Notes: a model not told the origin generated them from the letters alone. A DNA stretch of 44,991 bases from Rhizobiaceae bacterium (GCA_019635695.1 JAHBYZ010000023.1:1-44991), one strand, 5' to 3'. Shown: positions 8,932 through 17,961, counted from the first letter of the stretch. A program made the numbers and translations.

Positions 8932-9843
8932 CTATCGCGACTTGGAGCGCAGCGCAAGGATGGCGGCCGCCGTTTCCTCGATGGAGCGGCGGGTCACGTC
9001 GATCAGCGGCCAGTTGTGGCGAGCGCACAGCGTGCGCGCGAAGGTCAGCTCCTCGGCGATTGTTGCACGGTCGGCGTAGACGGAGCCGTCGAAGGCACCG
9101 GCAGTGCCGAGCACGCGGTTGCGCCGGACGTCGGAGATGCGGTCGGCCGTGGCGACAAGGCCGACGACCAGCGGACCGCGCGCCGCGGCAACCTGGTCGG
9201 GCACCGGCACGCCGAGAACGATCGGCACATTGGCGGTCTTGATGCCCCTGTTGGCGAGATAGATGCTTGTCGGTGTCTTCGACGTCCTGGAAATGCCGAC
9301 AAGGATGACGTCCGCCTGGTCTACATCGTGCAGCATCTGGCCGTCATCGTGCTCCATCGTGAAATTGAGAGCGTCGATGCGGCGGAAATATTCGGCGTCG
9401 AGCACGTGCTGGGCGCCGACCTGCCGACCGGCCGGGGTTCCGAGATAGGACTGGAAGACGGTCAGAACCGGCTCCAGCACGGACACGCAAGGCAGGCCCA
9501 TTGCCTGGCAGCGTGCGTCGATGCGCGCGGCCAGCGCCTGGTCGACGATCGTGTAGAGCACGATGCCGGGCTCGTTCTCGATGTCGTCCAGCACCTTGTC
9601 GAGCTGCCTGTCGTTCCGCACCAGCGGGTAGATGTGCTCGATGGCGCGGGCGTTGCGGTACTGCGCCGCCGCGGCGCGGCCTGCGGCCAAAAGGGTCTCG
9701 CCTGTCGCGTCGGAAATCAGATGCAGGTGGAAGAAGCTCTGCGGCCTTTGCACACGCTCGCCGGTCGGGCTGTGGGTATCTGTGGACAAGGCGTGCGTTC
9801 CGGGGCGGGTCTGGGCTTGCGACTGTATCAGCGGGTCGGTCAT
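8932..9843 (-). CDS. Pyruvate, phosphate dikinase regulatory protein (DUF299 bifunctional kinase/phosphotransferase)
   Basis: A protein of about 303 residues of the PPSR/DUF299 family, which switches pyruvate phosphate dikinase or PEP synthase off by ADP-dependent threonine phosphorylation and on by Pi-dependent dephosphorylation. Seen: [20 protein letters not shown] at the start of the domain, a P-loop-like [11 protein letters not shown], and NRVLGTAG. The domain starts about 35 residues in, so a later TTG (LSTDTHSP) could be the true start; ATG 9843 is used here. It is the first gene left of the predicted origin; in Caulobacter the homologue occupies the same place opposite hemE. DnaA-box-like sequences lie within its first 100 bp. 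Confidence 0.92.
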   Translation of the reverse strand: MTDPLIQSQAQTRPGTHALSTDTHSPTGERVQRPQSFFHLHLISDATGETLLAAGRAAAAQYRNARAIEHIYPLVRNDRQLDKVLDDIENEPGIVLYTIVDQALAARIDARCQAMGLPCVSVLEPVLTVFQSYLGTPAGRQVGAQHVLDAEYFRRIDALNFTMEHDDGQMLHDVDQADVILVGISRTSKTPTSIYLANRGIKTANVPIVLGVPVPDQVAAARGPLVVGLVATADRISDVRRNRVLGTAGAFDGSVYADRATIAEELTFARTLCARHNWPLIDVTRRSIEETAAAILALRSKSR

Positions 9844-9848
9844 CCACA
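9746..9848. promoter_or_regulatory. Cluster of DnaA-box-like 9-mers
   Basis: Three near matches to TTWTNCACA: CTTTGCACA at 9746-9754 (plus; first base differs), TTGTCCACA on the minus strand at 9781-9789 (third base differs), and TCATCCACA at 9840-9848 (second base differs). A weaker fourth is ATACCCACA on the minus strand at 9771-9779. They lie in the 5' end of the PPDK-regulator gene, next to the intergenic gap. Binding is inferred, not shown. Confidence 0.55.
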
Positions 9849-10082
9849 AGGCGCATGGCCGTGCAGATCGCTGCGGCGCTGTTGGTGGAATCGGGGAAAA
9901 GTCGCAGAGTTTCCAGCGTTAAGGATTTGGAAACCAGGCAGTGCTTCGCTTAAGTCTTTGGCTGAAATGCAGATTCCGCGATTTTCCCCGAAATTCCCGG
10001 TATTCCGTCCAGAATGCCGCATGGCTGAATCCGCCGAAGCTGGTATCCCGCCTGTGGGCCAGCGGCTGACCCCGCAACCAAC

Positions 10083-10128
10083 AGAGTCTAAGAATCAAAA
10101 GAATCTCTTTTAGAGAATTCTTGTTTCT
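10083..10128. promoter_or_regulatory. AT-rich repeat element before hemE (candidate unwinding element or promoter)
   Basis: A stretch clearly richer in A/T than the surroundings. It holds the direct repeat AAGAATC (10090-10096 and 10099-10105), a near-perfect inverted repeat (AAGAATCTCT at 10099-10108 against AGAGAATTCTT at 10112-10122, one-base bulge), an 8-bp palindrome AGAATTCT (10114-10121) and three GANTC methylation sites in 22 bp. It lies 25-70 bp before the hemE ATG, so it may serve as DNA-unwinding element, hemE promoter, or both. Confidence 0.55.
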
Positions 10129-10152
10129 GGCCGGCTGTGAGGACGAGCAGGG

Positions 10153-11184
10153 ATGGCAACGCAAAAGCGTATGATGCGCGTTCTCGCCGGAGAGACGCTG
10201 TCCCCGCCGCCAATCTGGATGATGCGGCAGGCGGGCAGGTATCTTCCGGAGTATCGGGCCACGCGCACAAAGGCCGGGAGCTTTCTCGACCTCTGTTACA
10301 ACCCCGAACTGGCGACCGAAGTGACGCTGCAGCCGATCAGGCGTTTCGGGTTCGACGCGGCGATTCTGTTTTCCGATATCCTCGTGGTTCCGCATGCGCT
10401 TGGCCGCGACCTGCGCTTCGAGGAAGGTCGCGGGCCACTGATGACGCCGATCTCCGGGAAGGAGATCGGTCGGCTGACGGGAGATCAGGTCGTCGCCAGG
10501 CTCGGACCCGTGATGGAGGCCGTGTCGCGCATTCGGGGCGAACTGGCGGATGAGACGACGCTGCTCGGCTTCTGCGGCGCGCCGTGGACGGTGGCGACCT
10601 ACATGATCGCTGGGCATGGAACGCCGGATCAGGCGCCGGCGCGGCTGTTCGCCTATCGCGAGCCGCAGGCGTTTGCGGCGCTGCTCGACCTTCTGGCCGA
10701 TGTCAGCGCGGACTATCTGGCGGCACAGCTGCGGGCTGGCGCGGACGCGGTGCAGATTTTCGATTCCTGGGCAGGGGTGCTCGATGATGCGAGTTTCGCG
10801 GCGTTCTGCGTCAAGCCGGTGGCGCGGCTGGTGAAGCGGCTGCGGGCGGCCGTTCCGGATGCGCGCATCATCGGTTTTCCACGGGGGGCGGGGCTGCGTT
10901 ATCGCGCCTACCGTGCGGCGACAGGCGTCGATGCGCTGGCGCTGGACTGGAGCGTGCCGTTCGATCTGGCGGCGGAGCTGCAGGGCGAGGGGGCGATACA
11001 AGGCAATCTCGATCCGATGAGGCTGGTGGCGGGCGGAAAGGCACTTGCCGAGGGCATCGACGCGATCCTCGAACGGCTTGCCGGCGGCCCGCTTGTGTTC
11101 AATCTCGGACACGGGGTGACGCCTCAGACGCCGGTGGAACACGTGGCCGAGATGGTCAGGCGGGTGCGGGAGTTTTCGCGATGA
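10153..11184 (+). CDS. hemE: Uroporphyrinogen decarboxylase
   Basis: A 343-residue cytosolic haem-pathway enzyme that removes four acetate carboxyls from uroporphyrinogen III to give coproporphyrinogen III. Signatures: [18 protein letters not shown] at about residues 17-34 with the substrate-binding arginines, and [16 protein letters not shown] with the catalytic aspartate; [13 protein letters not shown] and [11 protein letters not shown] are also family sequences. It is the first gene right of the predicted origin and overlaps hemJ by 4 nt (ATGA), so the two haem genes are coupled. Confidence 0.97.
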   Translation: MATQKRMMRVLAGETLSPPPIWMMRQAGRYLPEYRATRTKAGSFLDLCYNPELATEVTLQPIRRFGFDAAILFSDILVVPHALGRDLRFEEGRGPLMTPISGKEIGRLTGDQVVARLGPVMEAVSRIRGELADETTLLGFCGAPWTVATYMIAGHGTPDQAPARLFAYREPQAFAALLDLLADVSADYLAAQLRAGADAVQIFDSWAGVLDDASFAAFCVKPVARLVKRLRAAVPDARIIGFPRGAGLRYRAYRAATGVDALALDWSVPFDLAAELQGEGAIQGNLDPMRLVAGGKALAEGIDAILERLAGGPLVFNLGHGVTPQTPVEHVAEMVRRVREFSR

Positions 11185-11690
11185 CGAGGCCGCTGGCAGG
11201 CGCCCTTGCAGGTGTTGCCGCACTTGCCGTTCTGGCGGCGCTGCTCTTCCTGATCGACAGCGCGGCTGCCTATCCGTGGATCAAGGCTGTCCACGTCATC
11301 GCTGTGATCTCCTGGATGGCGGGCATGCTCTATCTGCCGCGGCTGTTCGTCTACCATGTCGGGGCGGAACGCGGTTCGGTGCAGTCGGAAACCTTCAAGG
11401 TGATGGAACGACGCCTGCTGCGCGCGATCATCAACCCGGCGATGATCGCGACCTGGGCGGCCGGGCTGTGGCTTGCCTGGCATGGCTTTGCCTTCCAGGG
11501 TGGCTGGCTGCACGCCAAGATCGCGGCCGTGCTCGCGCTGTCGGGTGTGCACGGCTATCTGGCCGGCGCGGTGCGCCGCTTCGCCGAGGACCGCAACGAA
11601 AAACCTGCGCGGCACTGGCGCATCGTCAACGAAATCCCCACATTGCTGATGATCGCGATCGTCGTTCTGGTGGTGGTCAAGCCGTTCTGA
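11181..11690 (+). CDS. hemJ: HemJ, protoporphyrinogen IX oxidase
   Basis: A 169-residue membrane protein of the HemJ (UPF0093/CopD-like) family, which oxidises protoporphyrinogen IX to protoporphyrin IX in most alphaproteobacteria. Four to five hydrophobic segments are visible: about residues 5-25, 32-52, 84-104, 113-128 and 150-167. The conserved histidine is H38 in [17 protein letters not shown], and [11 protein letters not shown] is the second family signature. The ATG overlaps the hemE stop. No hemG or hemY homologue is seen in the window, consistent with HemJ serving the step. It is followed by a 163-bp gap before rho. Confidence 0.93.
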   Translation: MTRPLAGALAGVAALAVLAALLFLIDSAAAYPWIKAVHVIAVISWMAGMLYLPRLFVYHVGAERGSVQSETFKVMERRLLRAIINPAMIATWAAGLWLAWHGFAFQGGWLHAKIAAVLALSGVHGYLAGAVRRFAEDRNEKPARHWRIVNEIPTLLMIAIVVLVVVKPF

Positions 11691-11853
11691 AGCCGAAAGC
11701 CTAGCCGCTTGCGCTTTGCAAACCGCGTCTGTATGAGTCGCGGTCTCTCCCCTTTCGAGCCGCGCTTCGCCAGCCTACCGCTTTTCCGGCGCTATCCCCT
11801 GCGACGCTGCCCGCCCTGCCTACATCCATTCTTCCGCGTCACGGTCTCTCTTC

Positions 11854-13119
11854 ATGCAGGAAATGAAACTCCAGGAACTCAAGAGCAAGAAGCCGGGCGA
11901 CCTGATCGCCTTCGCCGAATCGCTCGAGGTCGAAAATGCCAGCGTCATGCGCAAGCAGGAGCTGATGTTCTCTATCCTGAAGAAGCTCGCGGCGCAGGAA
12001 GTCGAGATCGTCGGCGAGGGCGTGGTCGAGGTTCTGCAGGACGGTTTTGGCTTCCTGCGATCGGCCAATGCGAACTATCTGCCGGGTCCGGACGACATCT
12101 ACATCTCGCCGTCGCAGATCAGGCGTTTCTCGCTCAAGACCGGCGATACGGTCGAAGGCCCGATCCGCAGCCCCAAGGAAGGCGAGCGCTATTTCGCGCT
12201 GCTCAAGGTTAACACGATCAATTTCGAGGATCCGGAGAAGATCCGGCACAAGATCCACTTCGACAACCTGACGCCGCTCTATCCCGACGAGCGGCTGAAG
12301 ATGGAGCACGAGGATCCGACCCGCAAGGACCTGTCGCCGCGCGTCATCGACCTCGTGGCGCCGCTGGGGAAGGGCCAGCGCGGTCTGATCGTGGCGCCGC
12401 CGCGCACCGGCAAGACGGTGCTGCTGCAGAACATCGCGCATGCGATCAGCGCCAACCATCCGGAATGCTTCCTCATCGTGCTGCTCATTGACGAGCGGCC
12501 GGAAGAAGTGACCGACATGCAGCGCTCGGTGAAGGGCGAGGTGGTGTCCTCGACCTTCGACGAGCCGGCGACGCGACACGTGGCCGTGGCCGAGATGGTG
12601 ATCGAGAAGGCCAAGCGGCTGGTCGAGCACGGGCGCGACGTCGTCATCCTGCTCGATTCGATCACGCGGCTGGGACGCGCCTACAACACCGTGGTGCCGT
12701 CTTCCGGCAAGGTGCTGACCGGTGGTGTCGACGCCAATGCGCTGCAGCGGCCCAAGCGCTTCTTCGGCGCGGCGCGCAACATCGAGGAAGGCGGCTCGCT
12801 GACGATCATCGCGACGGCACTGATCGATACCGGCAGCCGCATGGACGAAGTGATCTTCGAAGAGTTCAAGGGTACCGGCAACTCGGAGATCGTGCTGGAT
12901 CGCAAGGTCGCCGACAAGCGCATCTTCCCGGCGATGGACATTCTCAAGTCGGGTACGCGCAAGGAGGACCTGCTGGTGCAGCGTTCCGACCTGCAGAAGA
13001 TCTTTGTGCTGCGCCGCATCCTGGCGCCGATGGGGACGACCGACGCGATCGAGTTCCTTATAGACAAGCTGAAGCAGACCAAGTCGAACGCTGACTTCTT
13101 CGATTCGATGAACACCTGA
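11854..13119 (+). CDS. rho: Transcription termination factor Rho
   Basis: A 421-residue hexameric RNA-dependent ATPase that ends transcription at untranslated transcripts. The N-terminal helical domain ([19 protein letters not shown]) is followed by the cold-shock-like RNA-binding domain (about 50-120: [15 protein letters not shown]). The ATPase core has Walker [10 protein letters not shown] and Walker [16 protein letters not shown], then the Q-loop/R-loop region [20 protein letters not shown] and [11 protein letters not shown]. Full length. It sits in the order hemE-hemJ-rho-mnmE-mnmG-rsmG-parA-parB that is conserved around alphaproteobacterial origins. Confidence 0.98.
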   Translation: MQEMKLQELKSKKPGDLIAFAESLEVENASVMRKQELMFSILKKLAAQEVEIVGEGVVEVLQDGFGFLRSANANYLPGPDDIYISPSQIRRFSLKTGDTVEGPIRSPKEGERYFALLKVNTINFEDPEKIRHKIHFDNLTPLYPDERLKMEHEDPTRKDLSPRVIDLVAPLGKGQRGLIVAPPRTGKTVLLQNIAHAISANHPECFLIVLLIDERPEEVTDMQRSVKGEVVSSTFDEPATRHVAVAEMVIEKAKRLVEHGRDVVILLDSITRLGRAYNTVVPSSGKVLTGGVDANALQRPKRFFGAARNIEEGGSLTIIATALIDTGSRMDEVIFEEFKGTGNSEIVLDRKVADKRIFPAMDILKSGTRKEDLLVQRSDLQKIFVLRRILAPMGTTDAIEFLIDKLKQTKSNADFFDSMNT

Positions 13120-13191
13120 CGGACCGATTCGGTCGCGTAACGGTCTCTTAACCGTAGTGATCGATTCGGACCCGCAACGGAGCGGCGGTCC

Positions 13192-14502
13192 GTGACCCGC
13201 CAGTCCACGACGATCTTTGCGCTGTCCAGCGGGAGCGTGCCCAGCGGCGTCGCCGTACTGCGGCTCTCTGGACCGCTTGTTCGATTCGCTCTCGAAACGA
13301 TGGCGGGTTTGGTGCCTCCGCCGCGCTCGGCGCGGCTCGCGAGCATACGCGGCAGCTCCGGAGAGGTTCTCGACCGAGGGCTGGTGCTGTATTTCGCAAG
13401 TCCTTCCAGTTTCACGGGCGAGGACGTCGCAGAATTTCATCTCCACGGCGGCCGTGCGGTTGTTGCAGCGGTTCGCGAGCGGCTCGCCGAACTGGGTCTG
13501 TTTTCGGCGGAGGCAGGCGAGTTCACGCGACGCGCCTTCGTCAACGGCAAGCTCGACCTGACGGAGGCCGAGGCGCTCGGTGATCTGATCGAAGCGGATA
13601 CCGAGGCTCAGCGGCGGCTGGCGACGAACAATGCGGCGGGCGCGCAGCGCGAACTCTATGAAGGCTGGCGTTCGCGTATCCTTCATATGCGGGCAATGGT
13701 CGAAGCGGATCTGGATTTTTCGGACGAGGGCGATGTGGGGGAAGCCGTCGCCGCCGAGGTGTGGAGCGAAGCCGCGAACCTTGCGCATGATGTTCGAGCG
13801 CATCTGGGGCGCCTGCGCGAAGGTGAAATCGTTCGGGACGGCTACAAGGTGGTGCTTGCCGGGGCCCCGAATGTGGGCAAGTCCAGCCTGCTCAATCGTC
13901 TCGCGGGCCGCGACGCGGCAATCGTGACGCCGGAGCCAGGGACCACGCGCGACGTCATCGAAGTGGCGCTGGACCTCGGCGGCGTAAAGGTGCGGCTTTT
14001 AGATACGGCAGGGTTGAGGGCGGAGGCCGGCATGGTCGAGCGGATCGGCATGGAACGGGCGCGCGCCGCGGCTGCCGATGCAGACCTTGTCTTGCTGTTA
14101 GTAGACGCGGAAGGCGGCGCTGCGGAGTTGCCGGATGTGTATGGCGAGACGCTGGTGGTGAGATCGAAGGCCGATCTCTACCGCGATGATGGCTCGGAAG
14201 GCTTGCGCATTTCAGCCGTCACCGGTGAGGGGATTGAGAAGCTGCTGAAGATCGTGGGTGCCAAGGCGGCTTCGAGTGCGCGGCTGGCACTGGATTCTGT
14301 AGTGCCGACCCGTTTGCGCCATGCAGAAGCTCTGCGTGAAGTCGTTTTGGAGCTGAGTGCTGGCATTGACTCGCGGGTGGGACTTGAACTGCGGGCTGAG
14401 GGCCTGCGGCGGGCAGGGGATGCGCTGGGTCGATTGACGGGAACGATTCATACCGACGAGGTGCTCGGGGTGATATTCTCGCGATTCTGTATCGGTAAGT
14501 GA
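13192..14502 (+). CDS. mnmE: tRNA modification GTPase MnmE
   Basis: A 436-residue potassium-dependent GTPase. With MnmG it installs the cmnm5 group on U34 of certain tRNAs. Domain order: N-terminal tetrahydrofolate-binding domain (about 1-115, including TIFALSSGSVPSGVAVLRLS), helical domain, inserted G domain with G1 GAPNVGKSSL, G2 PGTTRD and G3 DTAGLR, and the C-terminal CIGK motif, whose cysteine is essential. Start is GTG at 13192. The stop codon lies inside parS-like site C, so coding and partition signals overlap. Next gene: its partner mnmG after 80 bp. Confidence 0.96.
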   Translation: MTRQSTTIFALSSGSVPSGVAVLRLSGPLVRFALETMAGLVPPPRSARLASIRGSSGEVLDRGLVLYFASPSSFTGEDVAEFHLHGGRAVVAAVRERLAELGLFSAEAGEFTRRAFVNGKLDLTEAEALGDLIEADTEAQRRLATNNAAGAQRELYEGWRSRILHMRAMVEADLDFSDEGDVGEAVAAEVWSEAANLAHDVRAHLGRLREGEIVRDGYKVVLAGAPNVGKSSLLNRLAGRDAAIVTPEPGTTRDVIEVALDLGGVKVRLLDTAGLRAEAGMVERIGMERARAAAADADLVLLLVDAEGGAAELPDVYGETLVVRSKADLYRDDGSEGLRISAVTGEGIEKLLKIVGAKAASSARLALDSVVPTRLRHAEALREVVLELSAGIDSRVGLELRAEGLRRAGDALGRLTGTIHTDEVLGVIFSRFCIGK

Positions 14503-14514
14503 TTCACGTGAAAC
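14501..14514. other. parS-like site C (one mismatch), at the mnmE stop codon
   Basis: GATTCACGTGAAAC, with flanking T (14500) and A (14515) matching the 16-bp parS consensus; one base differs. The TGA stop of mnmE is part of the site. Confidence 0.75.
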
Positions 14515-14537
14515 ATGCCGCGCACATGGCGCCGAGG

Positions 14538-14551
14538 GTTTCACGTGAAAC
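14538..14551. other. parS site D (perfect 14-mer) between mnmE and mnmG
   Basis: GTTTCACGTGAAAC, an exact parS palindrome, 37 bp after site C. It lies in the only intergenic gap of the mnmE-mnmG-rsmG block, about 4.4 kb right of the predicted origin and 3.4 kb before parB. Confidence 0.9.
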
Positions 14552-14582
14552 AACGAGTTTGGTCCGGGAGCCATAGATTCGG

Positions 14583-16451
14583 ATGCGTTATGATGTGGTC
14601 GTGATCGGCGGGGGTCATGCGGGCTGCGAATCGGCCACCGCGGCCGCGCGCGTCGGAGCCAAAACGGCGCTTGTCACCCTGGATCGCAGCAAGATCGGGG
14701 TGATGTCGTGCAATCCGGCCATCGGAGGGCTCGGAAAGGGGCACCTCGTCCGCGAGATCGACGCGCTCGACGGCATTATGGGGCGTGCAGCAGATGCTGC
14801 AGGAATCCAGTTCCGGCTCCTGAACCGGCGAAAAGGGCCCGCAGTGCGAGGACCGCGGACGCAGGCCGACCGCAAGCTCTACAGGCTGGCAATCCAGGCA
14901 ATGTTGGCGGAGCAGCGCGGGCTTGATATCATCGAGGGCGAAGCGGTCGACCTGCTGATCGAGCGGGGGGCGATCTGCGGTGCGGCGCTCGCAGACGGGA
15001 ATGAGCTGCGCGCAGGGGCGTTTGTGTTGACGACCGGGACCTTTCTGCGCGGCCTCATTCATATAGGGGAGAAGACCGTCCAGGCGGGACGTGTCAACGA
15101 AAAGGCGGCGATGGCGCTGTCGGCGCGCATCTCGGCAGCGGGCTTTCGTCTTGGACGGCTGAAAACGGGAACGCCGCCGCGGCTCGACGGCGGCACGATC
15201 GATTGGGCGACACTGGAAAAGCAGGCGGCGGATGAAGATCCGGCGCCGTTTTCGTTGATGACCGACAGGATCGTGTTGCCGCAGATCGAATGCGGCATTA
15301 CGCGGACCACCGACGCGACGCATCGGTTGATCCGGGACAATTTGCACCGCTCGGCCATGTATTCCGGGAAGATTGAAGGCGTCGGTCCGCGCTATTGCCC
15401 GTCTGTCGAGGACAAGGTCGTCAAGTTCGGCGATCGGGACGGGCACCAGATCTTCCTTGAACCGGAGGGTCTGGACGACGACACCGTCTATCCGAACGGA
15501 ATCTCGACCTCACTGCCGGAGGACGTGCAACGCGATATCCTGAAGACGATCCCCGGGCTTGAGCGGGCGGTGATGCTCCAGGCGGGCTATGCGATCGAAT
15601 ACGACCATATCGACCCGCGCGATCTGGAGCCCACGCTCGAATCGCGTCCGGTGCGCGGTCTGTTTCTTGCAGGTCAGATCAACGGCACGACCGGTTACGA
15701 GGAGGCGGCTGCCCAGGGCGTGCTCGCGGGATTGAACGCGGCACGGCGTGCCGGTGCGCAGGAGCCCGTCAAGATCAGCCGCACGCAGGGCTATATCGGC
15801 GTGATGGTCGATGATCTCACTCGCAACGGCGTCAGCGAACCGTACCGGATGTTTACCTCCCGCGCCGAATTTCGGCTGTCGCTGCGGGCTGACAATGCGG
15901 ATGACCGGCTCACGCCTCTGGGCATCGAACTCGGAATGGTGGGCGCCGGGCGGATAGGTCGGTTCGACCGCCGACGGCAGATGCTTGAGCGGGCGCGGGC
16001 GTTGCTCCAATCGCTGACATTGTCGCCCAATGAGGCGGGTACGCACGGGCTTCACCTCAACCATGACGGCCTGCGGCGCTCGGCATTCGACCTGATCGCC
16101 CGCCCTGATATCGATGTGGCGCGGCTGCGCGAGATCTGGCCTCAACTGGCAGTGATAGAGCCGACAATTGCGGAAGCGATGGAGACCGAGGCGCGATATG
16201 CTGTCTATCTGGAGCGGCAGGAGCAGGAATTCCGCGCCATCCGACGGGAAGAACACACCGAGATACCGGCCGGTGTCGATTTCTCCTCGGTGGCGGGCTT
16301 GTCCAACGAGCTAAAGCATAAGCTCGCGATCAGGCGGCCGAAGACGGTCGCAGAGGCGGAGGGGATCGATGGCATGACGCCAGCGGCGCTCGCCATCGTG
16401 TTGGCGACGATACGCCTTCGCCAGTTCGATGAGCGGCGCGGCGCAGCATGA
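14583..16451 (+). CDS. mnmG: tRNA U34 carboxymethylaminomethyl synthase MnmG (GidA)
   Basis: A 622-residue FAD enzyme, partner of MnmE in wobble-uridine modification of tRNA. The N-terminal dinucleotide motif [10 protein letters not shown] is at residues 7-16, followed by the family sequence [20 protein letters not shown]. Later signatures are [22 protein letters not shown] and [16 protein letters not shown]. The C-terminal helical domain (about 560-622) binds tRNA and MnmE. Full length. Two parS-like sites lie in the 80 bp before it, and its last 4 bases overlap rsmG (ATGA). Confidence 0.98.
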   Translation: MRYDVVVIGGGHAGCESATAAARVGAKTALVTLDRSKIGVMSCNPAIGGLGKGHLVREIDALDGIMGRAADAAGIQFRLLNRRKGPAVRGPRTQADRKLYRLAIQAMLAEQRGLDIIEGEAVDLLIERGAICGAALADGNELRAGAFVLTTGTFLRGLIHIGEKTVQAGRVNEKAAMALSARISAAGFRLGRLKTGTPPRLDGGTIDWATLEKQAADEDPAPFSLMTDRIVLPQIECGITRTTDATHRLIRDNLHRSAMYSGKIEGVGPRYCPSVEDKVVKFGDRDGHQIFLEPEGLDDDTVYPNGISTSLPEDVQRDILKTIPGLERAVMLQAGYAIEYDHIDPRDLEPTLESRPVRGLFLAGQINGTTGYEEAAAQGVLAGLNAARRAGAQEPVKISRTQGYIGVMVDDLTRNGVSEPYRMFTSRAEFRLSLRADNADDRLTPLGIELGMVGAGRIGRFDRRRQMLERARALLQSLTLSPNEAGTHGLHLNHDGLRRSAFDLIARPDIDVARLREIWPQLAVIEPTIAEAMETEARYAVYLERQEQEFRAIRREEHTEIPAGVDFSSVAGLSNELKHKLAIRRPKTVAEAEGIDGMTPAALAIVLATIRLRQFDERRGAA

Positions 16452-17098
16452 GCGAAGAGCGATTTGCCGAGCTACAACGATTCACGCGTCGGGACGTTTC
16501 ACGTGAAACACTGGCACGGATCGAGATCTTCATGTCCGAGTTCGAGCGATGGGCGGCGCGAATCAATCTCGCCTCCCCCTCGACACTGCCGCATCTTTGG
16601 GAGCGGCACGTGCTGGACAGCGCCCAGCTGATCGCGATAGCGCCACAGGCAAGGCGCTGGCTGGATTTGGGTTCAGGCGGCGGTTTCCCCGGAGCGATCG
16701 TCGGAATATTGATGTCGGAGCACGTTGACGGCAGCGCGGTGCTGGTGGAGAGCAACGCCAAGAAGGCCGCCTTCCTGCGCACGGCACTTGGCCTTGCCGG
16801 CGCGCCGACCCAGGTGGAACAGGCGCGGATCGAAACCTGCCGCGCCATCGGAAGAGACTTTGACGTGGTCACCGCGCGTGCACTCGCGCCGCTGCGCGAG
16901 CTGTTGAACCTGGCATCGCCCTGGCTGCAGCGTGGTGCCACCGCTCTGTTCCACAAAGGCAGGGATTATCGCCGCGAAATCCAACAAAGCCGAGACGCCT
17001 GGGACTACGATCTGCTAGAACATCGAAGTGTCGCCGACCCGGAAAGCGTCATCCTCGAAATCCGGAATCTTCGGCCGAAGTCTCAGAAATTGCAGTGA
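16448..17098 (+). CDS. rsmG: 16S rRNA (guanine-527-N7)-methyltransferase RsmG (GidB)
   Basis: A 216-residue SAM-dependent methyltransferase that modifies G527 of 16S rRNA; loss gives low-level streptomycin resistance in several species. The SAM motif is [15 protein letters not shown] at about residues 74-88; [10 protein letters not shown] precedes it and [13 protein letters not shown] follows. The N-terminal DVSRET (residues 17-22) is encoded by a perfect parS palindrome, so this stretch may be kept for DNA rather than protein reasons. The start overlaps mnmG by 4 nt. parA begins 16 bp after the stop. Confidence 0.96.
   Translation: MSEERFAELQRFTRRDVSRETLARIEIFMSEFERWAARINLASPSTLPHLWERHVLDSAQLIAIAPQARRWLDLGSGGGFPGAIVGILMSEHVDGSAVLVESNAKKAAFLRTALGLAGAPTQVEQARIETCRAIGRDFDVVTARALAPLRELLNLASPWLQRGATALFHKGRDYRREIQQSRDAWDYDLLEHRSVADPESVILEIRNLRPKSQKLQ
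16496..16509. other. parS site E (perfect 14-mer) inside rsmG
   Basis: GTTTCACGTGAAAC within the rsmG coding sequence, spanning codons for part of DVSRET, 619 bp before the parA start. A second exact copy of the palindrome at 14538. Confidence 0.9.
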
Positions 17099-17114
17099 AT
17101 CCGGTAGTCCCGCC

Positions 17115-17903
17115 ATGGCAGCCCGCATCATCACAATAGCCAACCAGAAGGGCGGGGTGGGCAAGACCACGACCGCGATCAACCTTGCGACCGCGCTTGC
17201 CGCCATCGGGGAGCAGGTGCTCATCGTCGACCTCGACCCCCAGGGCAACGCCAGCACCGGGCTGGGCATCGACCGCAGCGAACGCGCAGTGTCCTCCTAC
17301 GACCTGCTCGTCGGAGAGGCCGACATCGCGCGCGCGGCCATCCCCACCGCCGTGCCGGGGCTGTCGATCATCGCCTCGACCATGGACCTGCTCGGCGTGG
17401 AGCTCGAGATCGCCGCGGCGCCGGATCGTGCGCTGCGCCTGCGCAAGGCGCTGGAGGCGGCCGGCGGGGCGGATCGATTCGGTTACGTCCTGATCGATTG
17501 CCCGCCGTCGCTCAATTTGCTGACGTTGAATGCCATGGCGGCGGCGGATTCAGTCCTGGTGCCGCTGCAGTGTGAATTCTTCGCCCTTGAAGGATTGAGC
17601 CAGCTGCTCTCCACGGTGGAGCGCGTGCGCTCGGCGATCAACCCGCATCTGACCATCCAGGGCATCGTGATGACCATGTATGACGGCCGCAACAATCTGG
17701 CGAACCAGGTGGTCGAAGACGTGCGGGCGCATATGGGCGAGAAGGTCTATCAGACCATCATCCCGCGCAACGTGCGCATCTCCGAGGCGCCGTCCTACGG
17801 CAAGCCGGCTTTGCTCTACGACCTCAAGTGCGCGGGTTCACAGGCTTATCTGCAGCTGGCCTCGGAGGTTATTCGCCGCGAGCGCCAGCTCAAGGCCGCC
17901 TGA
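17115..17903 (+). CDS. parA: Chromosome-partition ATPase ParA (Soj)
   Basis: A 262-residue deviant Walker ATPase that forms DNA-bound gradients and pulls ParB-parS complexes during origin segregation. The deviant Walker A is KGGVGKTT at residues 12-19, with the signature lysine K12 and the P-loop lysine K17; VDLDPQGNAS and VLIDCPPSLNLLTLNA follow, and IPRNVRISEAPSYGKP is a chromosomal-ParA hallmark. Start chosen at ATG 17115, since it gives MAARIITIANQKGG; the frame is open upstream only as a shadow of rsmG. Paired with parB 58 bp downstream. Confidence 0.97.
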   Translation: MAARIITIANQKGGVGKTTTAINLATALAAIGEQVLIVDLDPQGNASTGLGIDRSERAVSSYDLLVGEADIARAAIPTAVPGLSIIASTMDLLGVELEIAAAPDRALRLRKALEAAGGADRFGYVLIDCPPSLNLLTLNAMAAADSVLVPLQCEFFALEGLSQLLSTVERVRSAINPHLTIQGIVMTMYDGRNNLANQVVEDVRAHMGEKVYQTIIPRNVRISEAPSYGKPALLYDLKCAGSQAYLQLASEVIRRERQLKAA

Positions 17904-17961
17904 GGCCGATTCGCCACCGTAACAATTTCTTGACCATGTTTTCGACCGGGACAGCACGACC

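Larger units (their letters stand above)
9740..10152. other. Predicted chromosomal replication origin (oriC)
   Basis: The divergent junction between the PPDK-regulator gene and hemE. This junction is the known origin site in Caulobacter crescentus and Rickettsia, and the Sinorhizobium meliloti origin also lies beside hemE. Sequence support: a cluster of DnaA-box-like 9-mers (9746-9848), six GANTC sites (starting at 9888, 9972, 10027, 10084, 10092, 10101), an inverted pair TTTTCCCCGA (minus strand 9891-9900, plus strand 9982-9991), and an AT-rich repeat stretch just before hemE. Transcription points away from it on both sides for the nearest genes, and parS-like sites plus parAB lie within 8 kb. 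The 9844-10152 gap holds no gene. Confidence 0.8.

Noticed and set aside
9919..9960. Possible CtrA sites (TTAA at 9919 and 9950) in the origin gap
   Set aside because: Neither is followed 7 bp later by a second TTAA, so no full TTAA-N7-TTAA site exists; half sites are too common to claim.
10108..10122. Iron-control (Irr/ICE-like) box before hemE
   Set aside because: The palindrome AGAATTCT resembles part of such boxes, but the outer arms do not match and the block is better explained as origin or promoter sequence.
11839..13803. 654-codon open frame on the minus strand opposite rho and mnmE
   Set aside because: Rho and MnmE are certain on the plus strand. The antisense frame is an effect of high GC at third codon positions and has no recognisable domain.
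16600..16620. Other CACGTG hexamers (for example in rsmG near 16606, near 9410, 2620 and 32620) as parS sites
   Set aside because: Their flanks do not match the parS arms (no TTCACGTGAA core).
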